Below the pieces are notes generated by a model that worked only from the letters and a program-made list of their open reading frames with translations, did not search any database and was not told the DNA's origin. From Candidatus Omnitrophota bacterium (GTDB taxonomy: Bacteria > Omnitrophota > Gorgyraeia > Aquiviventales > Aquiviventaceae): a DNA stretch of 12,044 nucleotides. The position numbers and the translations under genes were made by a program. The stretch lies in the NCBI GenBank assembly GCA_016180605.1, contig JACPAW010000135.1, forward strand, positions 1 to 12,044, in the 5' to 3' direction. Shown in pieces: positions 5,196 to 11,951 of the stretch (positions are counted from its first letter, which is position 1; the number at the start of each line of letters is the position of its first letter).

Positions 5196-5759
5196 ATGTC
5201 GCGGATTGGACGCGCTCCGATTGCTATTCCCAGCAGCGTTAAATTGATCGCTGAGGGCCAGACGCTTCGCGTGGAAGGGGCCAAAGGCAAGCTATCCCTA
5301 ACCTTGCCACCCTTGATCCACGTGGAGCTGAAGGAAAAAGAAGCCCATGTTGCCGTAGAAGAAAGCAGCGAGAAGACAAACAAGATGCAACATGGCTTAT
5401 ACCGGGCATTGATCGCCAATATGGTCCGAGGAGTCAATGAAGGATTCTCCAAGGAACTGGAGATCAGCGGGGTGGGTTACCGCGCACAGGTTTCAGGAAA
5501 ACAACTGACTCTCCACGTCGGTTTTTCCCACCCGGTGGCAGTTCCCATTCCTGAAGGAATCACCGTTGAGTTGCCCAAACCCACCAACGTCATCATCAAA
5601 GGAGCCGACCGGCATGCCATTGGGCAATTTGCGGCCAATATCCGGGGGATCGCTCCTCCTGAGCCCTATAAAGGCAAAGGCATTAAATATGCCAATGAAA
5701 TCATTCGCCGCAAGGCCGGCAAAGCCGCAACCGGTACCGGAGCAAAATCCACAGGATAA
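5196..5759 (+). CDS. rplF: 50S ribosomal protein L6
   Basis: L6 binds 23S rRNA near the factor-binding (sarcin-ricin) region. The 187-residue product shows MSRIGRAPIAIPSSV at the start, VEGAKGKLSLTLP in the first domain, and YRALIANMVRGVNEGFSKELEISGVGYRA at the hinge. The second domain has GFSHPVAVPIPEGITVELPKPT and the signature RGIAPPEPYKGKGIKYANE near residues 150-168. A short Ala/Gly/Lys tail extends the end. No Shine-Dalgarno sequence is visible (GGGTTTATTCGTAAC precedes the ATG), and the upstream spacer is a tandem 8-mer array. Confidence 0.97.
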   Translation: MSRIGRAPIAIPSSVKLIAEGQTLRVEGAKGKLSLTLPPLIHVELKEKEAHVAVEESSEKTNKMQHGLYRALIANMVRGVNEGFSKELEISGVGYRAQVSGKQLTLHVGFSHPVAVPIPEGITVELPKPTNVIIKGADRHAIGQFAANIRGIAPPEPYKGKGIKYANEIIRRKAGKAATGTGAKSTG

Positions 5760-5774
5760 TCAAAAATCCCCTAA

Positions 5775-6146
5775 ATGAGCGCGAATATTTCCGAACAACG
5801 GCAAGCAGGGCGAAAACACCGCCATGCGCGCATCCGTAAGCGCGTGGTGGGGTTGCCTGAGCGACCTAGACTGTGCGTTTTCCGCAGCCACAAGCATCTC
5901 TATGCACAGCTCATCGATGATGTGGCAGGAAAAACAATTCTGGGCTGGTCCACGCATGATAAACGCTTAAAGTCGCTTAAGGCAAGAGGGAATCAAGAGG
6001 CGGCTAAAGCATTGGGAACACTGATCGCCAAAGATGCTGCGGATCAGAAAATCGGCAAAGTGGTGTTCGATCGAGGCGGCTATCTATTCCATGGCCGCGT
6101 CAAAGCACTCGCCGAAGCCATTCGTGAGGGAGGTATTCAGGTCTGA
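5775..6146 (+). CDS. rplR: 50S ribosomal protein L18
   Basis: L18 binds 5S rRNA and joins it to the large subunit together with L5. The 123 residues show the basic N-terminus GRKHRHARIRKRVVG, then RPRLCVFRSHKHLYAQLIDD, EAAKALGTLIAKDA and VVFDRGGYLFHGRVKALAEAIREGGI, all typical. The ATG lies 15 bases after the rplF stop with no clear SD. The stop TGA overlaps the rpsE ATG by one base (TGATG). Confidence 0.97.
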   Translation: MSANISEQRQAGRKHRHARIRKRVVGLPERPRLCVFRSHKHLYAQLIDDVAGKTILGWSTHDKRLKSLKARGNQEAAKALGTLIAKDAADQKIGKVVFDRGGYLFHGRVKALAEAIREGGIQV

Positions 6147-6682
6147 TGTCCAGAGGACAATCGCAACAGCGGCCTACCCATCGGGAGCACCAGAAGGAAG
6201 GGCCACAGCTGATTGAAAAACTCGTCAGCGTCAACCGGGTGGCAAAAGTGCACAAGGGAGGAAAGCGCCTGGCGTTCAACGCCCTGGCAGTTGTAGGGGA
6301 TGCCAAGGGACGGGTGGGAGTGGCTCTGGGCAAAGCCAATGAAGCCGCCGATGCCATTCGAAAAGGCTTTGCACAAGCACAACGCAACATGGTTCTCATT
6401 CCCCTTAAGGAAGCGACCATTCCTCATGAAATCATAGGAACTTTCGATGCGGCACGCGTGCTGTTAAAACCCGCAAGCCCTGGAACCGGCATCATCGCAG
6501 GAAGCTCGGTGCGCGCGGTCTGCGAAGCTTGTGGCATCCGGGATATCCTTTCGAAGAGCTTAGGTTCCAATAACCCTTTGAATTTGGTGCAGGCGACAAT
6601 CGAGGGATTGCAGAGTCTCGAAAGCGAAGAGAAAATCCGTCAGCGACGTCAGCCTTCCGCAGAATTAGTGCAGACCCCATGA
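6146..6682 (+). CDS. rpsE: 30S ribosomal protein S5
   Basis: S5 is in the small-subunit body near the mRNA entry and affects decoding accuracy. The 178 residues contain the N-terminal dsRNA-binding-like domain (LIEKLVSVNRVAKVHKGGKR, AVVGDAKGRVGVALGKANEAADAIRKG). The C-terminal domain follows: TIPHEIIGTFDAARVLLKPA, GTGIIAGSSVRAVCEACGIRDILSKSLGSNNPLNLVQAT in part. The last ~20 residues are a polar tail. The start overlaps the rplR stop, and its own stop overlaps the rplO start (ATGA at 6679-6682), so no room is left for rpmD, which stands between these genes in many bacteria. Confidence 0.97.
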   Translation: MSRGQSQQRPTHREHQKEGPQLIEKLVSVNRVAKVHKGGKRLAFNALAVVGDAKGRVGVALGKANEAADAIRKGFAQAQRNMVLIPLKEATIPHEIIGTFDAARVLLKPASPGTGIIAGSSVRAVCEACGIRDILSKSLGSNNPLNLVQATIEGLQSLESEEKIRQRRQPSAELVQTP

Positions 6683-7134
6683 ATATCGGTACCATTCCTT
6701 CCACTATAGGAGCGCGGCATCGCCGAAAACGCGTTGGCCGAGGAATCGGCTCTGGCCATGGAAAAACGGCAACACGCGGCCAGAAGGGACAGCGCGCAAG
6801 AACCGGAGAAGGCAAGCGCCCTGGGTTCGAAGGCGGACGCAGTCCGCTTATCCGCCTGTTGCCCAAACGCGGTTTTAAGCGCAAGGAAAAACAAAGAACC
6901 GCGCAAAATACCATTATCAACGTGGAACAATTAAACCGCTTCAAAGATGGAGAGCGAATCGGCCCGGAACAATTTAGGGAAGCGGGATTGCTCGATGCAG
7001 GTGATGGTTCCATCAAATTGCTTGGGGATGGAGCGCTGAAGAAAAAGCTCGTCATTCTGGTTCATCAAGCGAGTCGATCCGCTCAAAACAAAGTCGTGCA
7101 GGCAGGCGGTTCCGTAGAACTGATTTCCGGTTAG
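6679..7134 (+). CDS. rplO: 50S ribosomal protein L15
   Basis: L15 is a late large-subunit assembly protein with a long Gly/Arg-rich N-terminal extension threading 23S rRNA. The 151 residues show RRKRVGRGIGSGHGKTATRG at about 14-33 (family 'RvGRGigSGxGKTaGRG'). PGFEGGRSPLIRLLPKRGFK follows, then a C-terminal domain with INVEQLNRFKDGERI and IKLLGDGALKKKLVI, the usual 'VKvLGxGeLxkkLtv'. It ends in QAGGSVELISG. Start overlaps rpsE; secY follows after a short gap. Confidence 0.97.
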   Translation: MNIGTIPSTIGARHRRKRVGRGIGSGHGKTATRGQKGQRARTGEGKRPGFEGGRSPLIRLLPKRGFKRKEKQRTAQNTIINVEQLNRFKDGERIGPEQFREAGLLDAGDGSIKLLGDGALKKKLVILVHQASRSAQNKVVQAGGSVELISG

Positions 7135-7156
7135 ATCAGAGACTTTGGCAGGGGGC

Positions 7157-8512
7157 ATGTTCCGCTTACTTGGCGCACTTGCGAACGCATGGAAAATTCC
7201 AGAGTTACGGAAAAAACTTCTTTTTACGCTCGGAATGCTTGCCATTTACGAGGTAGGGATATTCATTCCTACACCGGGGATCAATGGCAAAGAGCTCGGC
7301 CGGATCTTCGACGAATTGGCCGCTACAAGCGGCGGGGGTCTGCTGAATCTCTTGGATATGTTCACAGGAGGCGCTCTTTCCCATGCGACGATCTTCGCGC
7401 TGGGAATCATGCCCTATATCAGTGCCACGATCATTGTCGAGACCCTTTTGGCGACTGCCATCCCGGCTTTCGAAAGATTGAGAAAAGAAGGCATGTCGGG
7501 TTACCGGAAATTGCATCAGTATTCCCGCTATGCAACCCTGGTGCTGGCGGTCATCAACTCCTTCATGTATGCGATGCTGCTGGAGAAGGCGATTCCTTCT
7601 CAGTTTCATGCCCAGATCGTGTTGTTTCCGGGAGTCGGCTTCCGGCTGCTGACTGTCTTAACGATGACCGGTGGGATGGCATTGGTCATGTGGCTGGCGG
7701 AACAAATCACCGAACGCGGTATCGGAAACGGGATGAGCTTGCTCATGACCGCTTCGATCGTAGGCCGCATTCCCCTGGCCGTTCGGGATATTTGGGTTCT
7801 CTTGGGACCCACGGGGGAAACGAGCTCTCCGATGCAGCCGCTTTTCCTTTTGGCCATGGGCGCTTTCTTGGTTTTGATCGTGGGAATCGTCATCTTCATC
7901 GAACAGGGCCAACGGCGTATTCCTGTGAATTACGCTCGGCGCGTCGTAGGACACAGAGTCTACGGGGGACAGAGCACGTACCTGCCACTTAAAGTCAACA
8001 GCGGTGGGGTACTGCCCATTATCTTTGCCGTATCGCTTTTGTATTTCCCGATTCAGGTAGCAGGTTTTGTGCCGCAGCTGCGATGGTTGACAGATTGGTT
8101 TTCCAGAACGTCCTTGGCCTTTAATCTCGCCTACGCGGTATTGATTTTGTTCTTCACTTACTTCAGCACAGCACTAACGGCACATCAGTTTCTGGATGCT
8201 GCCGAGCAAATGAAGAAGGTCGGGGCTTTCGTCCCGGGTATTCGGCCAGGACAAGCGACGGTAGACTACCTCGATCGGATTTTAACGCGCGTGACGTTTG
8301 TCGCCGGCATCTACTTGGTAGGCGTTGCGATTCTGCCGGATATTATCATGGCGTGGATGAAGATCCCGGCACGCGTGGCAAGCTTCTTCGGCGGAACCAG
8401 CCTCTTGATCGTTGTTGGGGTGACGCTGGATACGATGAAACAGATCGAATCGCACCTGCTGATGCGGCATTACGAAGGTTTCTTCAAGTCGGGACGATTG
8501 AAAGGAAGGTAA
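7157..8512 (+). CDS. secY: Protein translocase channel subunit SecY
   Basis: SecY is the channel of the Sec translocon in the cytoplasmic membrane, working with SecE, SecG and SecA. From the ATG at 7157 the protein has 451 residues and about ten membrane segments. TM1 is near 21-38, with KIPELRKKLLFTL just before it and the plug region near 60-75. TM2 follows as HATIFALGIMPYISATIIVETL (given in pieces: residues 76-97). Other family marks are EQITERGIGNGMSLL (182-196), the cytoplasmic loop GQRRIPVNYARR (251-262), YLPLKVNSGGVLPIIFA (275-291), VGAFVPGIRPG (355-365) and the last segment GGTSLLIVVGVTLD. A TTG at 7145 would add four residues; neither start has a well-spaced SD, and homology favours the ATG. 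Confidence 0.96.
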   Translation: MFRLLGALANAWKIPELRKKLLFTLGMLAIYEVGIFIPTPGINGKELGRIFDELAATSGGGLLNLLDMFTGGALSHATIFALGIMPYISATIIVETLLATAIPAFERLRKEGMSGYRKLHQYSRYATLVLAVINSFMYAMLLEKAIPSQFHAQIVLFPGVGFRLLTVLTMTGGMALVMWLAEQITERGIGNGMSLLMTASIVGRIPLAVRDIWVLLGPTGETSSPMQPLFLLAMGAFLVLIVGIVIFIEQGQRRIPVNYARRVVGHRVYGGQSTYLPLKVNSGGVLPIIFAVSLLYFPIQVAGFVPQLRWLTDWFSRTSLAFNLAYAVLILFFTYFSTALTAHQFLDAAEQMKKVGAFVPGIRPGQATVDYLDRILTRVTFVAGIYLVGVAILPDIIMAWMKIPARVASFFGGTSLLIVVGVTLDTMKQIESHLLMRHYEGFFKSGRLKGR

Positions 8513-8514
8513 CC

Positions 8515-9180
8515 GTGCGGGTTGTTTTCTTAGGCCCCCCAGGGGCCGGTAAAGGCTCTTTGGCAGCCCTCTGCAAGCAGCACTTGGGATTGAACCATCT
8601 TTCTACCGGAGAAATTTTCCGGAAGGAAATCACGCGCAAGACAAGCCTGGGTGGACGAGTCCAGAGCTTCGTGACGAACGGCTTGCTGGTTCCTGATGAG
8701 CTAGTTGTAGACGTCATGGCCAAGCAGCTGAGTGCCGAAACGCTCAAAAATGGTTTTGTCCTGGATGGCTTCCCACGAACGCTGGGTCAGGCCGTAGGCT
8801 TAGATCGCGTGCTGCAAGCCAGGAAAGCCCCGCTGCACGGGGTCGTCTATCTTAAAGTGGCCACCGAGCTATTGGTCAGGCGCTTATCCGGACGCCGGGT
8901 GTGCAGTGCTTGCGGGATCAATTACAATATTCGCACCATGCCGCCTAAGCGTCCTGGTCAGTGTGATCAGTGTCAGGCCGCTCTGATCACTCGAAAGGAC
9001 GACCAGCCCGCAACTATTCGCAAGCGTCTTGCGGTTGACCGGAAAGAAGCGACAAAGCTTTTGGCTTACTACAAAAAAAAGGGATTGTTGCAGGCCATCA
9101 ACGGCGCGGATTCTTTGGAACGTGTTTTCACTCGAGCCTTGGCACTCTTCCGCGCTGAAGGGTGGATTGGTATGGGATGA
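8515..9180 (+). CDS. adk: Adenylate kinase, long form with zinc lid
   Basis: Adenylate kinase converts ATP plus AMP to two ADP in the cytoplasm and keeps the adenylate pool balanced. The 221 residues hold the P-loop GPPGAGKG (7-14), the AMP-binding segment HLSTGEIFR (28-36), GLLVPDE (56-62) and DGFPRT (84-89). A long lid carries Cys130, Cys133, Cys150 and Cys153, a structural zinc site. RKDD (160-163) and the catalytic arginines of RKRL follow. The start is a GTG at 8515, 2 bases after the secY stop, with AAGGAAGG at the secY end as SD. The frame is open further upstream inside secY, but VRVVFLGPPG is the normal N-terminus. The gene sits between secY and map, a common arrangement. Confidence 0.96.
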   Translation: MRVVFLGPPGAGKGSLAALCKQHLGLNHLSTGEIFRKEITRKTSLGGRVQSFVTNGLLVPDELVVDVMAKQLSAETLKNGFVLDGFPRTLGQAVGLDRVLQARKAPLHGVVYLKVATELLVRRLSGRRVCSACGINYNIRTMPPKRPGQCDQCQAALITRKDDQPATIRKRLAVDRKEATKLLAYYKKKGLLQAINGADSLERVFTRALALFRAEGWIGMG

Positions 9181-9923
9181 TCATCCTCAAAAGCCCTGAC
9201 GAAATTGCTTTGATGCGCCAGGCAGGGCAGATTGTTGCAAAGTTATTGGATTTTCTCAAAGATCGGGTCCAATCCGGCGTTAAAACCAAAACGCTGGATC
9301 AGCAAGCGGAAGAATTCATACGCCAGCAAGGGGCTCAACCGGCGTTTCTAGGATACCGGGGGTTCCCAGCGACGATATGCATCTCTATCAACGAGGAAAT
9401 CGTGCACGGCATTCCCGGAGAGAGGCGCATCCAGGCGGGGGATTTGGTCAGTCTCGATGTGGGAGCCATTTGGCATGGCTATTACGCCGATGCTGCCATC
9501 ACGATTCCAGTCGAACCGGTCAGCCCGGCAGCGCGGTACTTGACGGAAATAACCCAGAAATCCATGGAAGAAGGCATTGCCAAGGCCATTGTGGGTAACC
9601 GTCTGACGGATATCTCTCATCGTGTACAGCAAGTCATTGAGGCAGCTGGATTTGGCGTGGTGCGGGATTTTGTGGGACACGGAATTGGAAAAGATCTCCA
9701 TGAGGCACCGGCAATTCCAAATTTCGGACCTGCCGGTATGGGGCCGCGCTTAAAAGAAGGAATGGTTTTGGCAATCGAACCGATGGTCACAATGGGCAGC
9801 TATGAAGTCGAGATCCTTTCCGATGGATGGACGGCGGTCACCAAGGATCGTTCCTTATCGGCCCACTTTGAGCATACGGTAGCGATCACCCCAAATGGGG
9901 TAACGATCTTGACTCAACATTAA
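9177..9923 (+). CDS. map: Methionine aminopeptidase, type I
   Basis: This cytosolic metalloenzyme removes the initiator methionine from new proteins. The 248 residues have the type I length without an N-terminal extension or a type II insert. All five metal ligands are present: Asp94 and Asp105 (SLDVGAIWHGYYADAA), His168 (GHGIGKDLHE), Glu201 (AIEPM) and Glu232 (FEHTV). His77 (EIVHGIPG) and His175 fit the substrate-site histidines. The ATG overlaps the adk stop (ATGA). The frame runs five codons further up to a TTG, but MIILKSPDEIALMRQAG is the standard beginning. Confidence 0.97.
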   Translation: MIILKSPDEIALMRQAGQIVAKLLDFLKDRVQSGVKTKTLDQQAEEFIRQQGAQPAFLGYRGFPATICISINEEIVHGIPGERRIQAGDLVSLDVGAIWHGYYADAAITIPVEPVSPAARYLTEITQKSMEEGIAKAIVGNRLTDISHRVQQVIEAAGFGVVRDFVGHGIGKDLHEAPAIPNFGPAGMGPRLKEGMVLAIEPMVTMGSYEVEILSDGWTAVTKDRSLSAHFEHTVAITPNGVTILTQH

Positions 9924-9926
9924 GCC

Positions 9927-10145
9927 ATGACCAAAGAAGATTTGATCGAGGTTGAAGGCACCGTAGTCGAAGCGCTGCCTAATACCATGTTCCGTGTTGA
10001 AATCCAGCAAGGCCATACGGTTTTGGCACACCTGGGGGGCAAACTCCGTAAACACTATATTCGCATTCTTCCGGGAGACAAGGTAAAATTAGAGCTTTCC
10101 CCCTATGATCTTACACGCGGTCGGATTACGTTTCGAGTCTCGTGA
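9927..10145 (+). CDS. infA: Translation initiation factor IF-1
   Basis: IF-1 blocks the ribosomal A site during initiation and assists IF-2 and IF-3. The product is a 72-residue OB-fold protein of the normal length. It shows MTKEDLIEVEGTVVEALPNT at the start, then MFRVEIQQGHTVLAHLGGKLRKHYIRILPGDKV as the RNA-binding face in pieces, and SPYDLTRGRITFR at the end, all very close to the family consensus. It starts 3 bases after the map stop and is followed after 10 bases by rpmJ, the usual infA-rpmJ order. Confidence 0.98.
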   Translation: MTKEDLIEVEGTVVEALPNTMFRVEIQQGHTVLAHLGGKLRKHYIRILPGDKVKLELSPYDLTRGRITFRVS

Positions 10146-10155
10146 GGGCCTTTAA

Positions 10156-10269
10156 ATGAAAGTACGTGCATCCGTTAAACGAATCTGCAATAACTGCAAG
10201 ATTATCCGCAGGCAGCGGGTAATCCGTATTATCTGCACCAATCCGAAGCATAAACAACGCCAAGGGTAA
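10156..10269 (+). CDS. rpmJ: 50S ribosomal protein L36, zinc-binding form
   Basis: L36 is the smallest large-subunit protein and pins together 23S rRNA helices near the factor-binding side. The 37-residue frame begins MKVRASVKRICNNCKIIRR and ends HKQRQG. Cys11, Cys14, Cys27 and His32 are the zinc ligands of the C+ form. GAGGG at 10144-10148 lies 7 bases before the ATG as SD. Length and all key residues are standard. Confidence 0.97.
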   Translation: MKVRASVKRICNNCKIIRRQRVIRIICTNPKHKQRQG

Positions 10270-10277
10270 GTTCTCAC

Positions 10278-10682
10278 ATGCCAAGAATCGTTGGAGTCGA
10301 AGTTCCTAAAGAAAAGCGCATTGAAGTGTCCCTGTGCTACATTTACGGAATCGGACAGGTCATGTCGGGAAAAATACTCCTCGCCGCACGGATTGATCCT
10401 AATAAACGGGCTAAAGATTTAACCGATGAAGAGGTCAGTCGCCTATCGCAAGCCGTATTGGCAACGACCAAAGTAGAAGGAGATCTTCGCCGGGATGTCT
10501 CCTCGAACATCAAACGATTAATCGACATCGGCAGCTATCGAGGATTGCGCCATAAGCGAGGGCTTCCGGTGCGCGGTCAGCGCAGCCGGACCAACGCGCG
10601 CAGTCGAAAAGGACCTCGGCCCCGCGTGGGGGTTCGCAAGAAGACTAAACCCCCTGTAGCAGGGGCTCGCAGCTCATCATAA
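10278..10682 (+). CDS. rpsM: 30S ribosomal protein S13
   Basis: S13 is in the small-subunit head; it bridges to the large subunit and its tail touches P-site tRNA. The 134 residues open MPRIVGVEVPKEKRIEVSLC and have YIYGIGQVMSGKIL, then LRRDVSSNIKRLIDIGSYRGLRHKRGLPVRGQRSRTNARSRKGP in the C-terminal half (quoted in the family as 'YRGlRHrrgLPVRGQRTkTNARTRKGp'). The tail is about ten residues longer than usual and ends in serines. It opens the alpha-operon part of the cluster. Confidence 0.97.
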   Translation: MPRIVGVEVPKEKRIEVSLCYIYGIGQVMSGKILLAARIDPNKRAKDLTDEEVSRLSQAVLATTKVEGDLRRDVSSNIKRLIDIGSYRGLRHKRGLPVRGQRSRTNARSRKGPRPRVGVRKKTKPPVAGARSSS

Positions 10683-10695
10683 GGAGTAAAGCTTA

Positions 10696-11193
10696 ATGCC
10701 AGAGGAACAAAAACCGCAGCCTGCGCCCGAAGTCAAGAGCCAAGAACCGCAAGCGGCACTGCCGGAAGACCCAGCAGCAGAGAAAGCAAAGGAAGGGGCG
10801 CGGACAGCCAGTGCCACCCGCAGCCGAAGCAGCAAGAAAAAGCTGCACACGACCCAGGGCATTGCGCATATCTTGGCCACTTTCAATAATACGCTGATTA
10901 CCATCACCGACCGAGCCGGAAATGCAGTCTGCTGGAGCACAGCAGGAGCAAGCGGATTCCATGGATCACGCAAATCCACCCCCTATGCGGCGCAAATCGC
11001 AGCCATGAACGCTGCAAAGAAAGCGCTGGAAATGGGGCTCAAGGAAGTGGAGGTCTTCGTAAAAGGTCCCGGACAGGGCCGTGAGTCGGCCATACGCTCT
11101 CTGTCACAAGCAGGCCTAACCATTACGGCCATCAAGGACGTCACCCCCATTCCGCATAACGGCTGCCGTCCACCCAAGAGGCGACGCGTATGA
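10696..11193 (+). CDS. rpsK: 30S ribosomal protein S11 with long N-terminal extension
   Basis: S11 lies on the small-subunit platform, near the E site. The 165 residues are longer than the usual ~130 because of about 40 N-terminal residues rich in Glu, Ala, Pro, Lys and Ser. The core is clear: GIAHILATFNNTLITITDRAG, WSTAGASGFHGSRKSTPYAAQ, VEVFVKGPGQGRESAIRSL and DVTPIPHNGCRPPKRRRV. The start is well supported by AAGGAG at 10681-10686, 9 bases before the ATG, so the extension is probably real. An internal start would lack a comparable SD. Confidence 0.96.
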   Translation: MPEEQKPQPAPEVKSQEPQAALPEDPAAEKAKEGARTASATRSRSSKKKLHTTQGIAHILATFNNTLITITDRAGNAVCWSTAGASGFHGSRKSTPYAAQIAAMNAAKKALEMGLKEVEVFVKGPGQGRESAIRSLSQAGLTITAIKDVTPIPHNGCRPPKRRRV

Positions 11194-11239
11194 TGCAGCA
11201 GCACGCAGCAGACCGACAACAGACAGAAGGAAAGGAATA

Positions 11240-11869
11240 ATGGGTCGTTATATTGGACCTTCCTGCCGGTTGTGCCGCCGGGAGGGCATGAAGCTATTTC
11301 TTAAAGGAACCAAATGCTCAGGGCCTAAATGCCCCGTGGAGAAGCGATCGTTTCCTCCTGGACAGCATGGCCAAAGCCGAATGAAACTCTCCGACTATGG
11401 GATTCAGCTTCGCGAGAAACAGAAAGTAAAACGCATTTACGGGGTCCTGGAGCGGCAATTTAAGCGCTACTTCACGATCGCCCAGAAGGCCAGGGGAGTC
11501 ACGGGCCAAATGCTCCTGGAAATGCTCGAGCGCCGTCTGGATAACGTCGTTTATCGGATGGGTTTTGCGACCTCTCGCAGAGAAGCGCGGGAAATGGTCA
11601 GGCATCGCGCCTTCAAGGTCAATGGGCGTTCCGTGGATATTCCTTCTTATCCCGTAAAAGTCGGAGATGCCATCGAGGTGGTACCCAGCCGAAATGGCCA
11701 GATTTCCCGCATTAAGGGAAATCTGGAACGCACCAAAGACAGAACCCCGTCGATTTTCAACGAAGTGACTGCAGCTCCTTCGATCGAGGAAAGAAGAACC
11801 CGCCGCAACCCATTGCCGATCGTAATTCCATATCCACGCTCAAAAGGCTCCGCGATAAATTTGGCATAG
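11240..11869 (+). CDS. rpsD: 30S ribosomal protein S4, broken: authentic to about residue 171, false C-terminus after that
   Basis: S4 starts small-subunit assembly on the 16S 5' domain and often represses the alpha operon. The N-terminus is the zinc form with Cys9, Cys12, Cys26 and Cys31, followed by FPPGQHGQ, KLSDYGIQLREKQKVKRIYG and the S4 RNA-binding domain (LERRLDNVVYRMGFA, about 97-111, to VVPS). After DRTPS (residue 171, base 11752) family homology ends abruptly. The remaining 38 residues are the antisense of the rpoA start, and the TAG at 11867-11869 is accidental. The missing S4 end, with its typical EQLIVELYSK, lies on the opposite strand at 11950-12044. The 209-residue length looks normal only by chance. 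SD is AAAGGA before the ATG. Confidence 0.93.
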   Translation: MGRYIGPSCRLCRREGMKLFLKGTKCSGPKCPVEKRSFPPGQHGQSRMKLSDYGIQLREKQKVKRIYGVLERQFKRYFTIAQKARGVTGQMLLEMLERRLDNVVYRMGFATSRREAREMVRHRAFKVNGRSVDIPSYPVKVGDAIEVVPSRNGQISRIKGNLERTKDRTPSIFNEVTAAPSIEERRTRRNPLPIVIPYPRSKGSAINLA

Positions 11870-11940
11870 TAATCGGTTGCGGTTGATTCATCGCATACCA
11901 ATTTCTTGGGGATCGCAAAGTCCCGCCAAAGCGTTCCCAT
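11647..11940 (-). CDS. rpoA: RNA polymerase alpha subunit, N-terminal fragment (first 66 codons), inverted
   Basis: The alpha subunit starts RNA polymerase assembly through its N-terminal dimerisation domain. On the minus strand the frame opens MGTLWRDFAIPKKLVCDE and continues with KFIAEPFERGYGITIGNGLRRVLLSSIEG (residues about 27-55, a very conserved alpha motif) and AVTSLKIDGV. Homology stops at residue 66 (base 11743); the usual continuation LHEFSTIPGV is absent and the rest is antisense of rpsD. A strong SD, AGGAGGT, lies 4 bases before the ATG. The gene normally follows rpsD on the same strand, so its presence here on the opposite strand marks a rearrangement or chimera. Confidence 0.9.
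   Translation of the reverse strand: MGTLWRDFAIPKKLVCDESTATDYYAKFIAEPFERGYGITIGNGLRRVLLSSIEGAAVTSLKIDGVLSLVRSRFPLMREIWPFRLGTTSMASPTFTG
11740..11752. other. Inverted junction between rpsD and rpoA
   Basis: Plus-strand S4 homology runs up to the TCG at 11750-11752, and minus-strand RpoA homology runs to about 11740-11743. The two overlap in up to 13 bases (CAGAACCCCGTCG), which could belong to either parent. This is short inverted homology of the kind seen at fold-back chimeras and at small inversions. Confidence 0.75.
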
Positions 11941-11944
11941 CCGT

Positions 11945-11951
11945 ACCTCCT
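11945..11951 (-). promoter_or_regulatory. Strong Shine-Dalgarno of rpoA
   Basis: AGGAGGT on the minus strand is a near-complete anti-SD match, 4 bases before the rpoA ATG and overlapping the end of the rpsD stop codon. It shows that rpsD and rpoA are adjacent and co-oriented in the parent genome. Confidence 0.85.

Noticed and set aside
6492..7055. Long minus-strand frame opposite rpsE and rplO
   Set aside because: Shadow of two certain genes; composition is Arg/Pro/Ser-rich, as expected from antisense of basic proteins.
7145..7156. TTG start for secY four codons upstream
   Set aside because: No well-placed SD and no homology in the added residues; kept only as an alternative.
7189..7992. 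267-codon plus-strand frame inside secY
   Set aside because: Out-of-frame shadow of secY; rich in His, Arg and Gly with no membrane segments or known motifs.
8353..8514. Upstream extension of adk into secY
   Set aside because: The P-loop normally starts within the first ten residues, the GTG at 8515 has a good SD, and the extension is out-of-frame secY.
11753..11869. Novel C-terminal domain of S4
   Set aside because: The same bases encode a highly conserved RpoA N-terminus on the other strand, so the tail is antisense sequence past a junction.
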